NCBI GenBank assembly: GCA_964606165.1
Contig: CAZSFQ010000006.1
Span: 27,116-91,115 of the forward strand
Direction of reading: 5' to 3'
DNA length: 64,000 bases
DNA from: UBA4923 sp964606165
GTDB lineage: Bacteria > Bacillota > Clostridia > Saccharofermentanales > DTU023
The notes beneath the pieces are model-generated. The model was not told the origin of the DNA and did no database searches. It saw nothing but the letters and a program-made list of their open reading frames with translations. This document shows, piece by piece, positions 17,756 through 27,383 of the stretch. Both the position numbers and the translations under genes were made by a program. Position 1 is the first letter of the stretch; every line of letters begins with the position of its first letter.

Positions 17756-19222
17756 GGCGCGCTTTTTGCCGATCTGTTCCTGTACCCGGTCCATGTAAAC
17801 AAGAAGGTCCTTGGGGTTGTGAACGCGTTTGGCTGTGCGCTCCAGGATGACCTTGGAGGTTGAGCCGCTCCCCAGCCCCACGACAGGCACCTGATCACTC
17901 ATCATGGCCACATTGTAGAGCGAGCCTTCCGCCCGCGTGAATCCGGTATTCTCCAGGCCGGACCGGCAATTTTTCTGCTTGTAAAGGTAATAGGGACGGT
18001 AGCCGTTTCGGCCAAGGAGGTCGTGGGCCCTTTCAACCGCCTCCATCAGGGCAGGATCAGGCAGCAGGGCCTGGCGGTCGGCGAAGAGGCGGTCAAGATA
18101 GGATCCCCTCTTGACGGCCAGGGTGTGAAGGGTAATGCTTTCCGGCTCAAGACCCATGACCTGGCAAAGCGAGTCAAGCAGGTCGTCGGCGTCCTCGCCT
18201 GGCAGTCCGGCGATTAAATCCATATTGATGTCGGCAAAGCCCATGGAGCGGGCCAGGCGGAAGGCGGCCACGGTATCGCCGACGGTATGGTGGCGGCCGA
18301 TCGACCGCAGGGTCTCCTCCCGCATGGTCTGCGGATTGATACAGAGCTTGTGAAAGCCCGACGACCGGATCAGCTCAAGCTTGTCCCGGTCAATGGTGTC
18401 GGGACGCCCCGCCTCCATGGTCAGCTCCGCATTCTCTTTCAGGGGCGCGGTAGCCAGGACATCTTCCAGATAGGGCCGGAAAAGAGACAGCGGCAGGCTG
18501 GTGGGCGTGCCGCCGCCGTAGTAGACAGCGGCGATTTTGAAAGGAAAGTCATGGTCAAAGACACCTTCGGCTTCCCTGACCACGGCATCCACATAGCGGC
18601 CAAGGCTTGCTTGCTGTTTATGCGCGTCCCGGGTGATGAAACTGCAGTAATGGCATCTGCCCGGGCAAAAGGGCAGGCCCACATAGAGGATGGCCTCATT
18701 TGCTCCCAGACTTCCCAATTGTCTTTCTTCCGCGATTGCCGTCTCAACCGCCAGACCCGCCTTTGATTCTGTCAGCTGCCAGTAATCGATGAGGTCCCTT
18801 CTCGCCTTGGCGGCGCCCGATCGCCTGACCAGATCGAGGGCGACCTGGGTCGGCCTCACCCCCGTCAGGGATCCCCAGGGAAAGGTCATGCCGGTCGCGC
18901 GCGAAAGAATGATGTAGAGCTGGCGCTTCAAAACCCGCCTGATCTCGTGAAGCGGTATGGTCTCAGCTACTGACCCGGATCCTTCACCTTCCTCTCCTGT
19001 TGTCACGGTGACAGACCGGTCCGAGCTGCCGGACCTGGACGCGGCGCGCGCTTCCGCCGGTTCAACCGGCGGATCGGCCCTGGAGACGACATGAAGAGGG
19101 TGAGGATAGGGGGCCGCAAACGAGGCCTTCCCCGTCTCTTGTAGCTGGCCGAAGAAGAGACGGGTGACATCGGCCAGGGCGGCCATTTCACCATGTCCGA
19201 CAGCTTGGAGCAGAAAGGCCAT
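17732..19222 (-). CDS. hemZ: Radical SAM oxidoreductase HemZ (coproporphyrinogen dehydrogenase-like)
   Basis: A 496-residue radical SAM protein. The 4Fe-4S motif is C186-x3-C190-x2-C193 (CPGRCHYC), followed by YYGGGTPTSL and DLIAGLPGE as in the HemN/HemZ family. HemZ proteins have an N-terminal extension before the radical SAM core, seen here with RRVLKRQLYIILS and GVRPTQVA. Residues about 50-88 are a hydrophilic, low-complexity insert. Known role: putative oxygen-independent coproporphyrinogen oxidation; no other heme gene is near, so the true role is open. Confidence 0.87.
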   Translation of the reverse strand: MAFLLQAVGHGEMAALADVTRLFFGQLQETGKASFAAPYPHPLHVVSRADPPVEPAEARAASRSGSSDRSVTVTTGEEGEGSGSVAETIPLHEIRRVLKRQLYIILSRATGMTFPWGSLTGVRPTQVALDLVRRSGAAKARRDLIDYWQLTESKAGLAVETAIAEERQLGSLGANEAILYVGLPFCPGRCHYCSFITRDAHKQQASLGRYVDAVVREAEGVFDHDFPFKIAAVYYGGGTPTSLPLSLFRPYLEDVLATAPLKENAELTMEAGRPDTIDRDKLELIRSSGFHKLCINPQTMREETLRSIGRHHTVGDTVAAFRLARSMGFADINMDLIAGLPGEDADDLLDSLCQVMGLEPESITLHTLAVKRGSYLDRLFADRQALLPDPALMEAVERAHDLLGRNGYRPYYLYKQKNCRSGLENTGFTRAEGSLYNVAMMSDQVPVVGLGSGSTSKVILERTAKRVHNPKDLLVYMDRVQEQIGKKRALFLSEPQ

Positions 19223-19228
19223 GCTGTC

Positions 19229-20062
19229 TTATCCGAAGATTCCCGTTTTGTTCAGCAGGAAGAGGATGAAGAGGATAATGGGCTGATGGACGAAATAAAC
19301 CCAAAGCGAATGGCGTCCCAAAAAACGGATGGGACGGCTGATTTTGTAGAAGCGGCCGTCGTATTTGGTAAAAGCCTCCCCCGTCGCGTAAAGGGTGTGG
19401 CCCACAGCAGCACCCGAAAGGAAGAATCCAATCCAGGGAAAGAGCGGCATGTGATCGAGTAAATGAACACCTTTGGCGGGAGCTCCCAGCATGATAAGAA
19501 AGGGATTCGAGGAATAGGCGGGAAGGATGGGTGTGATGAGGGTGGAAACGAAAATGGACACCATACCGATTATGATCAGGAGGCCGGGAAAGAGATGGCG
19601 TCTGTATTCTACCGCGTCCCCGCCTTCCTCCTCTTTTTCCGCATTGGGATCGGGAATCCACTTGAGCCGGACGGCCAGCCTCTCGAGCAGGGCGTAGGCA
19701 ACGGTTGAAAAGGCGACAACATGGATGACATTGAATAAAAGAAGACCGATGCCGGTAAATCCATCCACAAAAATACTGAGCGCTGTCGCGGTAATGGCAA
19801 AGATCACCATACGGAAACCGCGCTTCAGGCTGTTGCGCGAAAACCGTGAACTGGCGCCCGAGACCGACAGAAAAATGATGAGAACCAAGGGGCGGCCGAT
19901 TTCGTAAAACCAGTAGGAGTGCTGGAAGGCGACAAAGTCCTGGTGGTAGATATCGTACAGGTCACCGATGGTGTGGTGGAACATCATGAGGGTGAGCGCG
20001 CAGCCCCTCAAAAAATCGAGTTCGGGAATGCGCCGCCTGGATTCTGTCTGTTGAATCTCCAT
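19229..20062 (-). CDS. DUF1624 / heparan-alpha-glucosaminide N-acetyltransferase-like membrane protein
   Basis: A 277-residue protein with about seven membrane helices. The opening IPELDFLRGCALTLMMFHH and the closing RFLGRHSLWVYFVHQP are characteristic of the YeiB/DUF1624 acyltransferase-like group. Members are thought to transfer acyl groups across the membrane; the substrate is not known. A charged loop (NAEKEEEGGD) lies near residue 145. The start has GGAGGTAGAGG upstream. It ends six bases before hemZ begins, so the two are probably cotranscribed. Confidence 0.8.
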   Translation of the reverse strand: MEIQQTESRRRIPELDFLRGCALTLMMFHHTIGDLYDIYHQDFVAFQHSYWFYEIGRPLVLIIFLSVSGASSRFSRNSLKRGFRMVIFAITATALSIFVDGFTGIGLLLFNVIHVVAFSTVAYALLERLAVRLKWIPDPNAEKEEEGGDAVEYRRHLFPGLLIIIGMVSIFVSTLITPILPAYSSNPFLIMLGAPAKGVHLLDHMPLFPWIGFFLSGAAVGHTLYATGEAFTKYDGRFYKISRPIRFLGRHSLWVYFVHQPIILFILFLLNKTGIFG

Positions 20063-20084
20063 AAACCTCTACCTCCGGATCCTC

Positions 20085-20128
20085 ATAAAAGGGCACTGGA
20101 GGTTTTATTGTAGACCTCCAGTGCCCTT
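20085..20128 (-). terminator. Rho-independent terminator after ppdK
   Basis: Fifteen-base perfect arms (20089-20103 and 20114-20128), a 10-base loop, and TTTTAT on the minus strand. It ends the long operon that runs down to ppdK. Confidence 0.9.
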
Positions 20129-20153
20129 GCAATCAAGCCTTGTGCTTCTCCCC

Positions 20154-22781
20154 TTATTTCTTGCGCGGGTACCTCAAGGCCGACTGGGCGGCTGAGAGCC
20201 GGGCGATCGGCACACGGTAGGGTGAGCATGAAACGTAGTCCAGGCCCACAATCTGGCAGAATTCAACCGAATAGGGGTCGCCGCCATGTTCACCACAGAT
20301 GCCCAGTTCCAGGCCCGGCTTCGCTTTGCGCCCCAGCTCGACGGCTGTATGCATCAGCTGGCCGACACCTTCGCGGTCCAGATGGGCAGTCGGATCGGTT
20401 TCGAAAATACCGGCCTGGTAATAAGCTTCCAGGATCTTTCCGGCGTCGTCGCGCGACAGACCATAAGCCATCTGTGTCAGGTCGTTGGTCCCAAAGCTGA
20501 AGAAATCAGCCTCTTCCGCCACCTGGTCTGCTGTCAGGCAGGCGCGTGGGATCTCTATCATGGTACCGACCCAGTATTTCAGTTCCCGGCCGGATTCCTT
20601 GATCAGGCGGTCGGCGGTTGACTTGATGAAGCCGTTCAGGTAGGCCAGCTCCTTGACCTCACTGATCAGGGGAACCATGATCTCCGGCTTGACTGAAAAG
20701 CCTTCTTCCGCTGCCTGCAAGGCGGCGCCGATGATTGCCTCCGTTTGCATTTCAGCTATTTCGGGGTAGCTGACCGCCAGCCGGCAGCCCCGGTGGCCCA
20801 GCATGGGATTCAACTCATGGAGCTCGTCAATGATTTCGCACAAACGCTCATAGGCAATGCCCAGCTCTTGCGCCAACTCCTTGATCTCTTCTTCAGCCGT
20901 CGGCAGGAACTCATGCAAAGGCGGGTCCAGCAGGCGGATGATGACGGGGTAGCCGTCCATGACACGGAAGAGGCCGAGGAAGTCTTCCTGCTGCATGGGC
21001 TTGATCTTGGCAAGCGCCTTGCGCCTTTCTTCCTCTGTCCTGGCCACGATCATCTGGCGGAAGAGGAAAACGCGGTCAGCCTCAAAGAACATGTGCTCCG
21101 TCCGGGTCAGTCCGATCCCCTTGGCGCCCAGGTCGAGCGCAACCTGTGAGTCGTGCGGGGTGTCTGCGTTGGTGCGTACTTCCATATCCGCGATCTCATC
21201 GGCCCACTCCATAATGGTCTGGAAATTGCCCGACATCTCGGCTTCGCGTGTCGCGATGCTGCCTTCGTAAACCATACCGGTTGATCCGTCAAGCGAGATG
21301 AAGTCATCACAGCCATAAACGTGGCCGTTGATAGTCATGGTCTGGGCTTTCTCATTGATCAGGGCCTCAGAACAGCCGGAAACACAACATTTCCCCATGC
21401 CGCGGGCCACAACAGCCGCATGGGAGGTCATACCGCCCCGGGTTGTCAGGATACCTTCTGCTGCCGCCATCCCCTGGATATCTTCGGGCGACGTCTCTTC
21501 TCTCACAAGAATGACGGGCCGGCCGGCCTCCTTGGCTTCGGTCGCCTGGGCGGCTGTAAAGGCAATCTGCCCCGTCGCCGCGCCGGGTGACGCGGGCAGG
21601 CCCTTGGCGATGCGTTTGCCCGCCTCCAGCGCTTTGGGATCAAAGGCCGGGTGAAGCAGAGCGTCCAGCTGTTTGGGGTCAATGCTGAGAAGCGCCTCCT
21701 CGCGGGAGATCAAACCCTCCGCGACCAGGTCAACCGCGATCTGAAGAGCCGCGGTCGCTGTGCGCTTGCCGTTTCTTGTCTGAAGAATGAAGAGCTTGCC
21801 GTTCTCAATAGTGAACTCAAGATCCTGCATATCACCGTAGTGACGCTCCAACTGGTGGGCGATGTCAGCGAACTGCTGGTAGGCCTCCGGCATCTGCTCT
21901 GCCAGATGGTCGATGGTAAAGGGGGTGCGTACGCCGGCCACCACGTCTTCACCCTGGGCATTCATCAGGTATTCGCCGTAGAGCTTGTTCTCCCCGGTCG
22001 CGGGGTTTCGTGAAAAGGCAACACCTGTTCCCGATGTTTCGCCCATGTTGCCATAGACCATCTCCTGGACGTTTACGGCTGTTCCCCAATGGGAGGGAAT
22101 GTTATGCATCTTGCGGTAATAAACGGCGCGATCAGTATTCCAGGAGCGAAAAACTGCCTCGATGGAAAGGATCAGCTGCTCTTTGACATCCTGCGGGAAG
22201 GGTTCACCCTTTTCTCTCGCGTAGATGGCCTTGAATTCGTTTTCGATCCGCTCCAGGTCGTCGGCGTCCAGATCGAGATCGGCCTCGATGCCGCGTTCTT
22301 TTTTGACGGCCTCAAATGCCTCCTCGTAATGGCTGCGGGAGATGCCCATGACCACGTCAGAAAACATCATGATGAAGCGGCGGTAGCTGTCAAAGACAAA
22401 ACGGCGGTTGCCCGAAAGCTTGGCCAATCCGGCGGCCACCTCATCGTTGAGGCCCAGATTCAGTACGGTGTCCATCATCCCGGGCATTGAGGCGCGGGCA
22501 CCTGAGCGGACCGATAAAAGAAGCGGACGGCTGGGGTCGCCGAAGACCTTGCCCGTTTGCTTCTCCGTTTCCGCGAGTCTCTCAAAGATCTCATCGCGGA
22601 TTTCAGGCGCGATGATCCGGTCATCCGCATAGTAACGGTTGCAGGCCTCGGTTGTTACGATGAAGCCATTGGGCACGGGCAGTCCGAGTCCGGACATCTC
22701 TGCCAGATTGGCCCCCTTGCCGCCAAGAAGGTCGCGCATGGATGCGTCGCCCTCCGAAAACATATAGACGTATTTCGTCAT
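20154..22781 (-). CDS. ppdK: Pyruvate, phosphate dikinase
   Basis: An 875-residue enzyme interconverting pyruvate, ATP and phosphate with PEP, AMP and pyrophosphate; in anaerobes it often serves glycolysis or gluconeogenesis. The N-terminal ATP-grasp domain opens with GGKGANLAEM, the phospho-histidine swivel motif is TTRGGMTSHAAVVARGMGK, and the C-terminal PEP barrel ends with LGICGEHGGDP. The ATG at 22781 is seven bases after GGGAGG; another ATG directly precedes it at 22784. Last gene of the operon before the terminator at 20085. Confidence 0.96.
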   Translation of the reverse strand: MTKYVYMFSEGDASMRDLLGGKGANLAEMSGLGLPVPNGFIVTTEACNRYYADDRIIAPEIRDEIFERLAETEKQTGKVFGDPSRPLLLSVRSGARASMPGMMDTVLNLGLNDEVAAGLAKLSGNRRFVFDSYRRFIMMFSDVVMGISRSHYEEAFEAVKKERGIEADLDLDADDLERIENEFKAIYAREKGEPFPQDVKEQLILSIEAVFRSWNTDRAVYYRKMHNIPSHWGTAVNVQEMVYGNMGETSGTGVAFSRNPATGENKLYGEYLMNAQGEDVVAGVRTPFTIDHLAEQMPEAYQQFADIAHQLERHYGDMQDLEFTIENGKLFILQTRNGKRTATAALQIAVDLVAEGLISREEALLSIDPKQLDALLHPAFDPKALEAGKRIAKGLPASPGAATGQIAFTAAQATEAKEAGRPVILVREETSPEDIQGMAAAEGILTTRGGMTSHAAVVARGMGKCCVSGCSEALINEKAQTMTINGHVYGCDDFISLDGSTGMVYEGSIATREAEMSGNFQTIMEWADEIADMEVRTNADTPHDSQVALDLGAKGIGLTRTEHMFFEADRVFLFRQMIVARTEEERRKALAKIKPMQQEDFLGLFRVMDGYPVIIRLLDPPLHEFLPTAEEEIKELAQELGIAYERLCEIIDELHELNPMLGHRGCRLAVSYPEIAEMQTEAIIGAALQAAEEGFSVKPEIMVPLISEVKELAYLNGFIKSTADRLIKESGRELKYWVGTMIEIPRACLTADQVAEEADFFSFGTNDLTQMAYGLSRDDAGKILEAYYQAGIFETDPTAHLDREGVGQLMHTAVELGRKAKPGLELGICGEHGGDPYSVEFCQIVGLDYVSCSPYRVPIARLSAAQSALRYPRKK

Positions 22782-22813
22782 CATAAATCCTCCCAAATTT
22801 TTTATCCGTCAAG

Positions 22814-22833
22814 CGCCGGGCTTCGTACCGGCG
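22814..22833 (-). other. Hairpin between glyQS and ppdK
   Basis: Arms cgccgg (22814-22819) and ccggcg (22828-22833) with an 8-base loop. No U-tract follows on the minus strand, so it is more likely an mRNA stability or partial attenuation element than a terminator. Confidence 0.4.
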
Positions 22834-22852
22834 TCATCAAGAGCAAAAGCCA

Positions 22853-24247
22853 TTACGGCAGATCAAATCTCCCCCGAAAGTAGTCCACAAGCTGGACGAT
22901 GGGAAGCCGGATCTGTTCCATTGAGTCCCGTTCCCTGATCGTCACCGACTGATCCTCCAGCGATTCAAAATCAAAAGTCACGCAGTAGGGAGTGCCGATC
23001 TCATCCTGGCGGCGGTAACGGCGTCCGATTGACTGGCGGTCGTCGTATTCGCACCGATAATGCATGATCAGCTGGTGGTAGACCGCTTCCGCCCCCTCTT
23101 TCAATTTCCCGGACAAGGGCAAAATAGCGATCTGAACGGGAGCGAGCGAAGGCAGAAAACGCAGAAGGGTTCGAACCTCTCCATTGTCCAATTCTTCTTC
23201 GTCGTAAGCTTCCGAAAGAATCGCCAACAAGAGGCGGTCTGTGCCAAGTGACGGTTCCACCACGTAGGGGATGTATTTTTCATTTTTTTCAGGGTCGAAA
23301 TACCGCAGATCTTCTTTCGAATACTCCATGTGTTGTTTCAGGTCATAATCAGTCCTGTCGGCAATCCCCCAAAGTTCACCCCATCCGAAAGGATAGAGGT
23401 ATTCAATGTCGGTTGTGGCCAGTGAGTAAAAAGAGAGCTCTTCTTTTGAGTGATCGCGCATTCTCAAATGGTCTTTCGAGATCCCCAGATCCAAAAGCCA
23501 CTGGTAACAAAAATTCCGCCAATAATCAAACCACTCAAGGTCGGTTCCAGGCTCACAGAAAAACTCAAGCTCCATCTGCTCGAACTCGCGGGTCCTGAAT
23601 ATAAAATTGCCCGGGGTGATTTCATTTCGAAAAGACTTACCCATCTGCGCGATGCCAAAGGGAATCTTGCGCCGGGAAGTCCGCTGGACATTGCGGAAGT
23701 TGATGAAAATTCCCTGCGCGGTTTCGGGGCGAAGGTAAAGCTGGGACAGGTTGTCTTCCGTCACGCCAAGAAATGTCTTGAACATGAGATTGAACTGGCG
23801 GACATCGGTAAAGTCGTGTTTGCCGCAAGCGGGGCAGACTATGCCGTGTTCACGGATGTAGGCCACGTATTCCTCGTTGGTCCATCCATCGGCAGAAAGG
23901 GAAAATCCCTGTTTCCTGTTCCAGTCGTCGATCAGCTGATCCGCACGCCAGCGCGTCCTGCAGTTGCGGCAGTCGATCATGGGATCGGAGAAGCCTCCGA
24001 CATGACCCGAAGCGACCCAAACGTCCGGATTCATCAAAATGCTGGAATCAAGACCGACATTCAGGGGGCAGCTGTCGACAAAGCGTTTCCACCAGGCCTC
24101 TTTGATGCGCTGTTTCAGACTGGTACCGTAAGGACCGTAATCCCAGGAGTTGGCCAGCCCCCCGTATATTTCAGAGCCCTGGTAGACGAAACCTCTGTTT
24201 CCTGCCAAGGCGACAATTTTTGCCAGGGCATGCTGCTTACTTGCCAT
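22853..24247 (-). CDS. glyQS: Glycyl-tRNA synthetase, single-chain alpha2 type
   Basis: A 464-residue class II synthetase of the dimeric type also found in eukaryotes and archaea, unlike the alpha2beta2 GlyQ/GlyS. Class II motifs seen: GLANSWDYGPYG, FNLMFKT, YLRPETAQGIFINFRNV (motif 2 area), FRNEITPGNFIFRTREFEQMEL split across motif 2, and a C-terminal anticodon domain. A CxxC...CxxC pair (CRNCRTRW and CPAC) is present. GGGAGTAGGA directly precedes the ATG. No T-box leader, since it is inside an operon. Confidence 0.95.
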   Translation of the reverse strand: MASKQHALAKIVALAGNRGFVYQGSEIYGGLANSWDYGPYGTSLKQRIKEAWWKRFVDSCPLNVGLDSSILMNPDVWVASGHVGGFSDPMIDCRNCRTRWRADQLIDDWNRKQGFSLSADGWTNEEYVAYIREHGIVCPACGKHDFTDVRQFNLMFKTFLGVTEDNLSQLYLRPETAQGIFINFRNVQRTSRRKIPFGIAQMGKSFRNEITPGNFIFRTREFEQMELEFFCEPGTDLEWFDYWRNFCYQWLLDLGISKDHLRMRDHSKEELSFYSLATTDIEYLYPFGWGELWGIADRTDYDLKQHMEYSKEDLRYFDPEKNEKYIPYVVEPSLGTDRLLLAILSEAYDEEELDNGEVRTLLRFLPSLAPVQIAILPLSGKLKEGAEAVYHQLIMHYRCEYDDRQSIGRRYRRQDEIGTPYCVTFDFESLEDQSVTIRERDSMEQIRLPIVQLVDYFRGRFDLP

Positions 24248-24288
24248 TCCTACTCCCGTTTATCCTGCTTTTGGAACCAATCGAAATT

Positions 24289-24774
24289 TTATTCCTCAGC
24301 CTCCGCGCTTTCAACCGCCTCAGCCGGCTCCTCTTCGGCCTTGCGTTCTTCTTCCTCCAGCTGGGCCACATGGCTGATCAGTTGTTCGGCAATACGTGAG
24401 GCGTCGGCCGCGGAAATACCCACCTGCTCGAACACATCCTCGCCCGGCAAGCGGTCGATCTGGCGCATCATGCGGCTTTGTTCTTCCAGGCGCTCTTCTT
24501 CTTCCTTGGCGCGCGCCTCTCTCAGCGCGGCTTCCCGGGCAGCGATAATCAGGGGGTGTTCGGGGATAATGACATCCCATTTCCCGTAGCGGTATACAAC
24601 GGACCCGGCGCCGATCTCTTCACTGGCCAGTGTGACCGGGTTAGGTGTTTCCGTCTCAAAGGTGGGACAGGCACCAGAGGTCAGTTGGCGTGCCCGGCGC
24701 GCTGCCAGCATGGCCAGGACATATCTGTTCTCGGCCAGCGGCAATAATGACTCAGTCGATGGTTGTGTCAGCAT
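24289..24774 (-). CDS. rpoZ: RNA polymerase omega subunit with long acidic C-terminal extension
   Basis: A 161-residue protein. The first 60 residues match omega (MLTQPSTESLLPLAENRYVL then AARRARQLTSG), which stabilises the beta' subunit. Omega is usually 65-100 residues; here residues about 85-161 add a charged helix-rich tail ending in an acidic EEEPAEAVESAEAEE-type stretch. The position between gmk and glycyl-tRNA synthetase agrees with omega, since yicC-remA-gmk-rpoZ is a classical order. AGGAGC precedes the ATG. Confidence 0.85.
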   Translation of the reverse strand: MLTQPSTESLLPLAENRYVLAMLAARRARQLTSGACPTFETETPNPVTLASEEIGAGSVVYRYGKWDVIIPEHPLIIAAREAALREARAKEEEERLEEQSRMMRQIDRLPGEDVFEQVGISAADASRIAEQLISHVAQLEEEERKAEEEPAEAVESAEAEE

Positions 24775-24855
24775 GAATAGCTCCTATTCGAAGAAGACCG
24801 CGGTCTTCTGTCAATTTCATCTCGAAAAAATCGATAACCTCATGGATTATACCTT

Positions 24856-25476
24856 TCAAAGGTCGCACTCGTCAACAAAAAATCTCAAGGTACGGCGTTT
24901 CTCCGCTTTCATGATGGCGCTGACATGGGCAGCGGCTTCCTCGATGACGTCATTGACCACCCAGTAATCGAAAAGATTTATCCGGGCCAGCTCCTCCCTT
25001 GCCGTCTCGAGCCGCTTGTCAATTTCCCCCGCCGATTCCGTCCCCCTTTTCAGCAACCGTTGACGCAAGGCCTCCTCGGTTGACGCGGTAATGAATATGA
25101 TGACAGCTTCCGGACAGTTTCCTTTTAGCTCAAGCGCCCCTTTCACAGTCAAGTCAAGCAGGATATCAAGATTTTGCCCGGCCATCCGCTCAATCGGCGC
25201 CCGCGGCGTCCCGTAGTATTCGCCGCAATAGCTGTCGTACTCAAGGATCTCACCACTGCGGATCAATTCCTCAAATTGTTCTTTCGTCGTGAAGAAATAG
25301 GATAGGCCGTCCTCTTCGTCTTTACGGGGAAGGCGGGTCGTCATGGAAACGGAGTGATAGCGCCGGGGGTCTTCCCTTCTCAATTCGTCGATGATCGAGT
25401 TCTTGCCAACACCCGACGGTCCCGACAAAACAACAAGCAGGCCACGCTCTTCCAGACTGTGTTCATAGCTGATCAT
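24856..25476 (-). CDS. gmk: Guanylate kinase
   Basis: A 206-residue enzyme phosphorylating GMP to GDP. The P-loop is GPSGVGKNS at about residues 19-27 (the usual form is GKGT/GKST). The GMP-binding segment SMTTRLPRKDEEDGLSYFF and the EYYGTPRAP motif are intact. Its start overlaps the end of remA by 14 bases, indicating coupled translation. Confidence 0.94.
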   Translation of the reverse strand: MISYEHSLEERGLLVVLSGPSGVGKNSIIDELRREDPRRYHSVSMTTRLPRKDEEDGLSYFFTTKEQFEELIRSGEILEYDSYCGEYYGTPRAPIERMAGQNLDILLDLTVKGALELKGNCPEAVIIFITASTEEALRQRLLKRGTESAGEIDKRLETAREELARINLFDYWVVNDVIEEAAAHVSAIMKAEKRRTLRFFVDECDL

Positions 25477-25729
25477 GGCAGTCCTCTCCTGTCTTTATGA
25501 CATCCAGCTGGAGGTCATCCGTTTCCACGGCAGACAGGACCACGTGGTCGCTGTCCATGACCAGGACCGAGCGTGTACGCTTACCACCGGTCGCGTCTAT
25601 GAGGGCGAAGCGTTCGCGCGCATCCTGAACCAGGCGCCTGGCCGGCGCGGAGTCAGATGTCACCACAGCGATCAGGCGCGCCTTGGCGATGTAGTTACCG
25701 TATCCGATTGGAATCATTTCGTAGGCCAT
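25463..25729 (-). CDS. remA: RemA-family (DUF370) DNA-binding regulator
   Basis: An 88-residue protein matching RemA: IPIGYGNYIAKARLIAVV and SAPARRLVQDARERFALIDAT. In Bacillus RemA activates extracellular matrix and osmoprotection genes as a ring-shaped DNA-binding oligomer. The yicC-remA-gmk order is the typical context. Regulatory targets here are unknown. Confidence 0.9.
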   Translation of the reverse strand: MAYEMIPIGYGNYIAKARLIAVVTSDSAPARRLVQDARERFALIDATGGKRTRSVLVMDSDHVVLSAVETDDLQLDVIKTGEDCHDQL

Positions 25730-25738
25730 CAGTCACCT

Positions 25739-26626
25739 CTATTCAATATTTTGAACCTGTTCACGGATTTTTTCGAGCAGGGTTTTTGAGGCGACAACCG
25801 CCTGGGTCAAGTCAAGGTCGTTTGCCTTTGATCCGATCGTATTGATTTCCCGAAAAATCTCCTGGATCAAAAAATCAAGCTGCCGGCCGACAGGAAGATC
25901 GGAACCCAATGCCCCACTCAAAGCGTCCAGATGGGCGCGGAGCCGGATGATCTCCTCGTCGATGGAGGAGCGGTCGGCAAAGAGGGCTGTCTCTGCAAAA
26001 AGACGCTGATCACTGTACCACTCCGGCCGGTTCTCCTCCAACAATTCTTCAGCCCTTTGAAACAACTTTTCACGGTAAATCTCCGGTATGGCAGGCGCTC
26101 TCCGGGCGATGGATGCGATATGCGACCGCAATTCCTCCGTTTTTTCCAGCAGATCATGGGCAAGACGCCGGCCTTCTGTGGCCCGTGCCTTGTTCAATTC
26201 CTTGAGCGCCTCACTGAGCGCTTCTTTGATTTGCTCAGCCAGAAGCGCGTCATCTTCATGGTCATCACTGATTGTCAGGACGCCGGTCTGGCTCGCGATG
26301 TAGCTGACCTTATCCTTGCAGGATTCGCCCGTCACAGCCTCAAGCCGGTTCAGGGCGTCCAAAAAAGCCCCCGCCAGCGATTCGTCAAGAGAAACCTTAT
26401 GCGCGGGCGCCTGTCCCGGCTCCTCTGTCATCCGGATGTCAACCCGGCCACGTCCAAGCTGCTCCTGTGAAAGAGAACGGATCAGGGCCTCAAAGGCAGC
26501 ATAGCGGGCTGGAATGCGGACGGAAATATCAAGATAACGGTGGTTGACCGAACGGCACTCGATCCGGATGGAGCGCCCGGCCCTGCTGGAAACACCCTCA
26601 CCATAGCCGGTCATACTCTTGGGCAT
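25739..26626 (-). CDS. yicC: YicC/YloC-family endoribonuclease
   Basis: A 295-residue protein starting with the family hallmark MPKSMTGYGEG and ending with FLIQEIFREINTIGSKAND and VVASKTLLEKIREQVQNIE. YicC is an endoribonuclease reported to help degrade certain small RNAs. AGAGAGGGATAAG precedes the ATG. It sits one base downstream of the phosphoesterase gene and nine bases upstream of remA. Confidence 0.93.
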   Translation of the reverse strand: MPKSMTGYGEGVSSRAGRSIRIECRSVNHRYLDISVRIPARYAAFEALIRSLSQEQLGRGRVDIRMTEEPGQAPAHKVSLDESLAGAFLDALNRLEAVTGESCKDKVSYIASQTGVLTISDDHEDDALLAEQIKEALSEALKELNKARATEGRRLAHDLLEKTEELRSHIASIARRAPAIPEIYREKLFQRAEELLEENRPEWYSDQRLFAETALFADRSSIDEEIIRLRAHLDALSGALGSDLPVGRQLDFLIQEIFREINTIGSKANDLDLTQAVVASKTLLEKIREQVQNIE

Positions 26627-26627
26627 C

Positions 26628-27383
26628 TTATCCCTCTCTTTCAGCGGTCACGGCAAAGAGCCCGTCCTCCCCGATCAGGAGGGGGCAAAAGCCGATCTGA
26701 TCGGATGCCACCATTATATAACGGATGCCCTCAATAGTTGGGCGACTGTCGTAAAAGGGAACATCGTGATGAATGTGTCCAAAGAGGCAGAGATCGATCT
26801 CTCCTTCCTTCAGCAGATCGCTCAGGCCGGAACCTGCTCCCTTTTCCGAAATAGGGGGATAGTGCATCAGGGCGACGGTTCCAGGCTCCAGTCCTTGGTC
26901 TTTTCGCAGCCGCTTGAGGGCCCGGATGGAAAGCTCAAGACGGACGATTTCCCGCTTGTAGATCTTCTGATCCTTGGCCGAAAATTCCTCATCGGACGGA
27001 AGCAGCCAGCCCCGCGTCCCACATAGATAGAAGCCAGCCACCATGCAGGCGTCATTGCGAAGGAAGCGAAGTGTCGTCAAAGCATGGCGCTCACAGAAGG
27101 CTTCCAGCTTGCGGATCGTTGTCCACCAGTAATCGTGATTGCCCCTGAGCAGTATTTTTTCCCCCGGCAGTGAATTGATCAGGGCCAGGTCAGTCAGGGC
27201 TTCTTCCAAAGAACTGGCCCAGGATATGTCACCGCCCACAAGCACCGTATCCTGCGGGCTGACCATGTCTGTCCAGTTTTTTACAATCCGGTCCACATGG
27301 CGGTCCCAGCGCGGGCCGAAAATGTCCATGGGTTTGTCGACTGAGCCAGCCAGATGGAGATCCGCCAGGGCGAACAGCTTCAT
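26628..27383 (-). CDS. Metallophosphoesterase
   Basis: A 251-residue cytosolic calcineurin-type phosphoesterase. Motifs in order: DLHLAG, GGDISW, RGNHDYWW, MHYPP, and FGHIHHD. The WWTTIRKLE stretch after the GNHD motif is typical of a Bacillota family usually annotated only as metallophosphoesterase. Overlaps the uvrC stop by four bases at its start and touches yicC at its end. Confidence 0.85.
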   Translation of the reverse strand: MKLFALADLHLAGSVDKPMDIFGPRWDRHVDRIVKNWTDMVSPQDTVLVGGDISWASSLEEALTDLALINSLPGEKILLRGNHDYWWTTIRKLEAFCERHALTTLRFLRNDACMVAGFYLCGTRGWLLPSDEEFSAKDQKIYKREIVRLELSIRALKRLRKDQGLEPGTVALMHYPPISEKGAGSGLSDLLKEGEIDLCLFGHIHHDVPFYDSRPTIEGIRYIMVASDQIGFCPLLIGEDGLFAVTAEREG

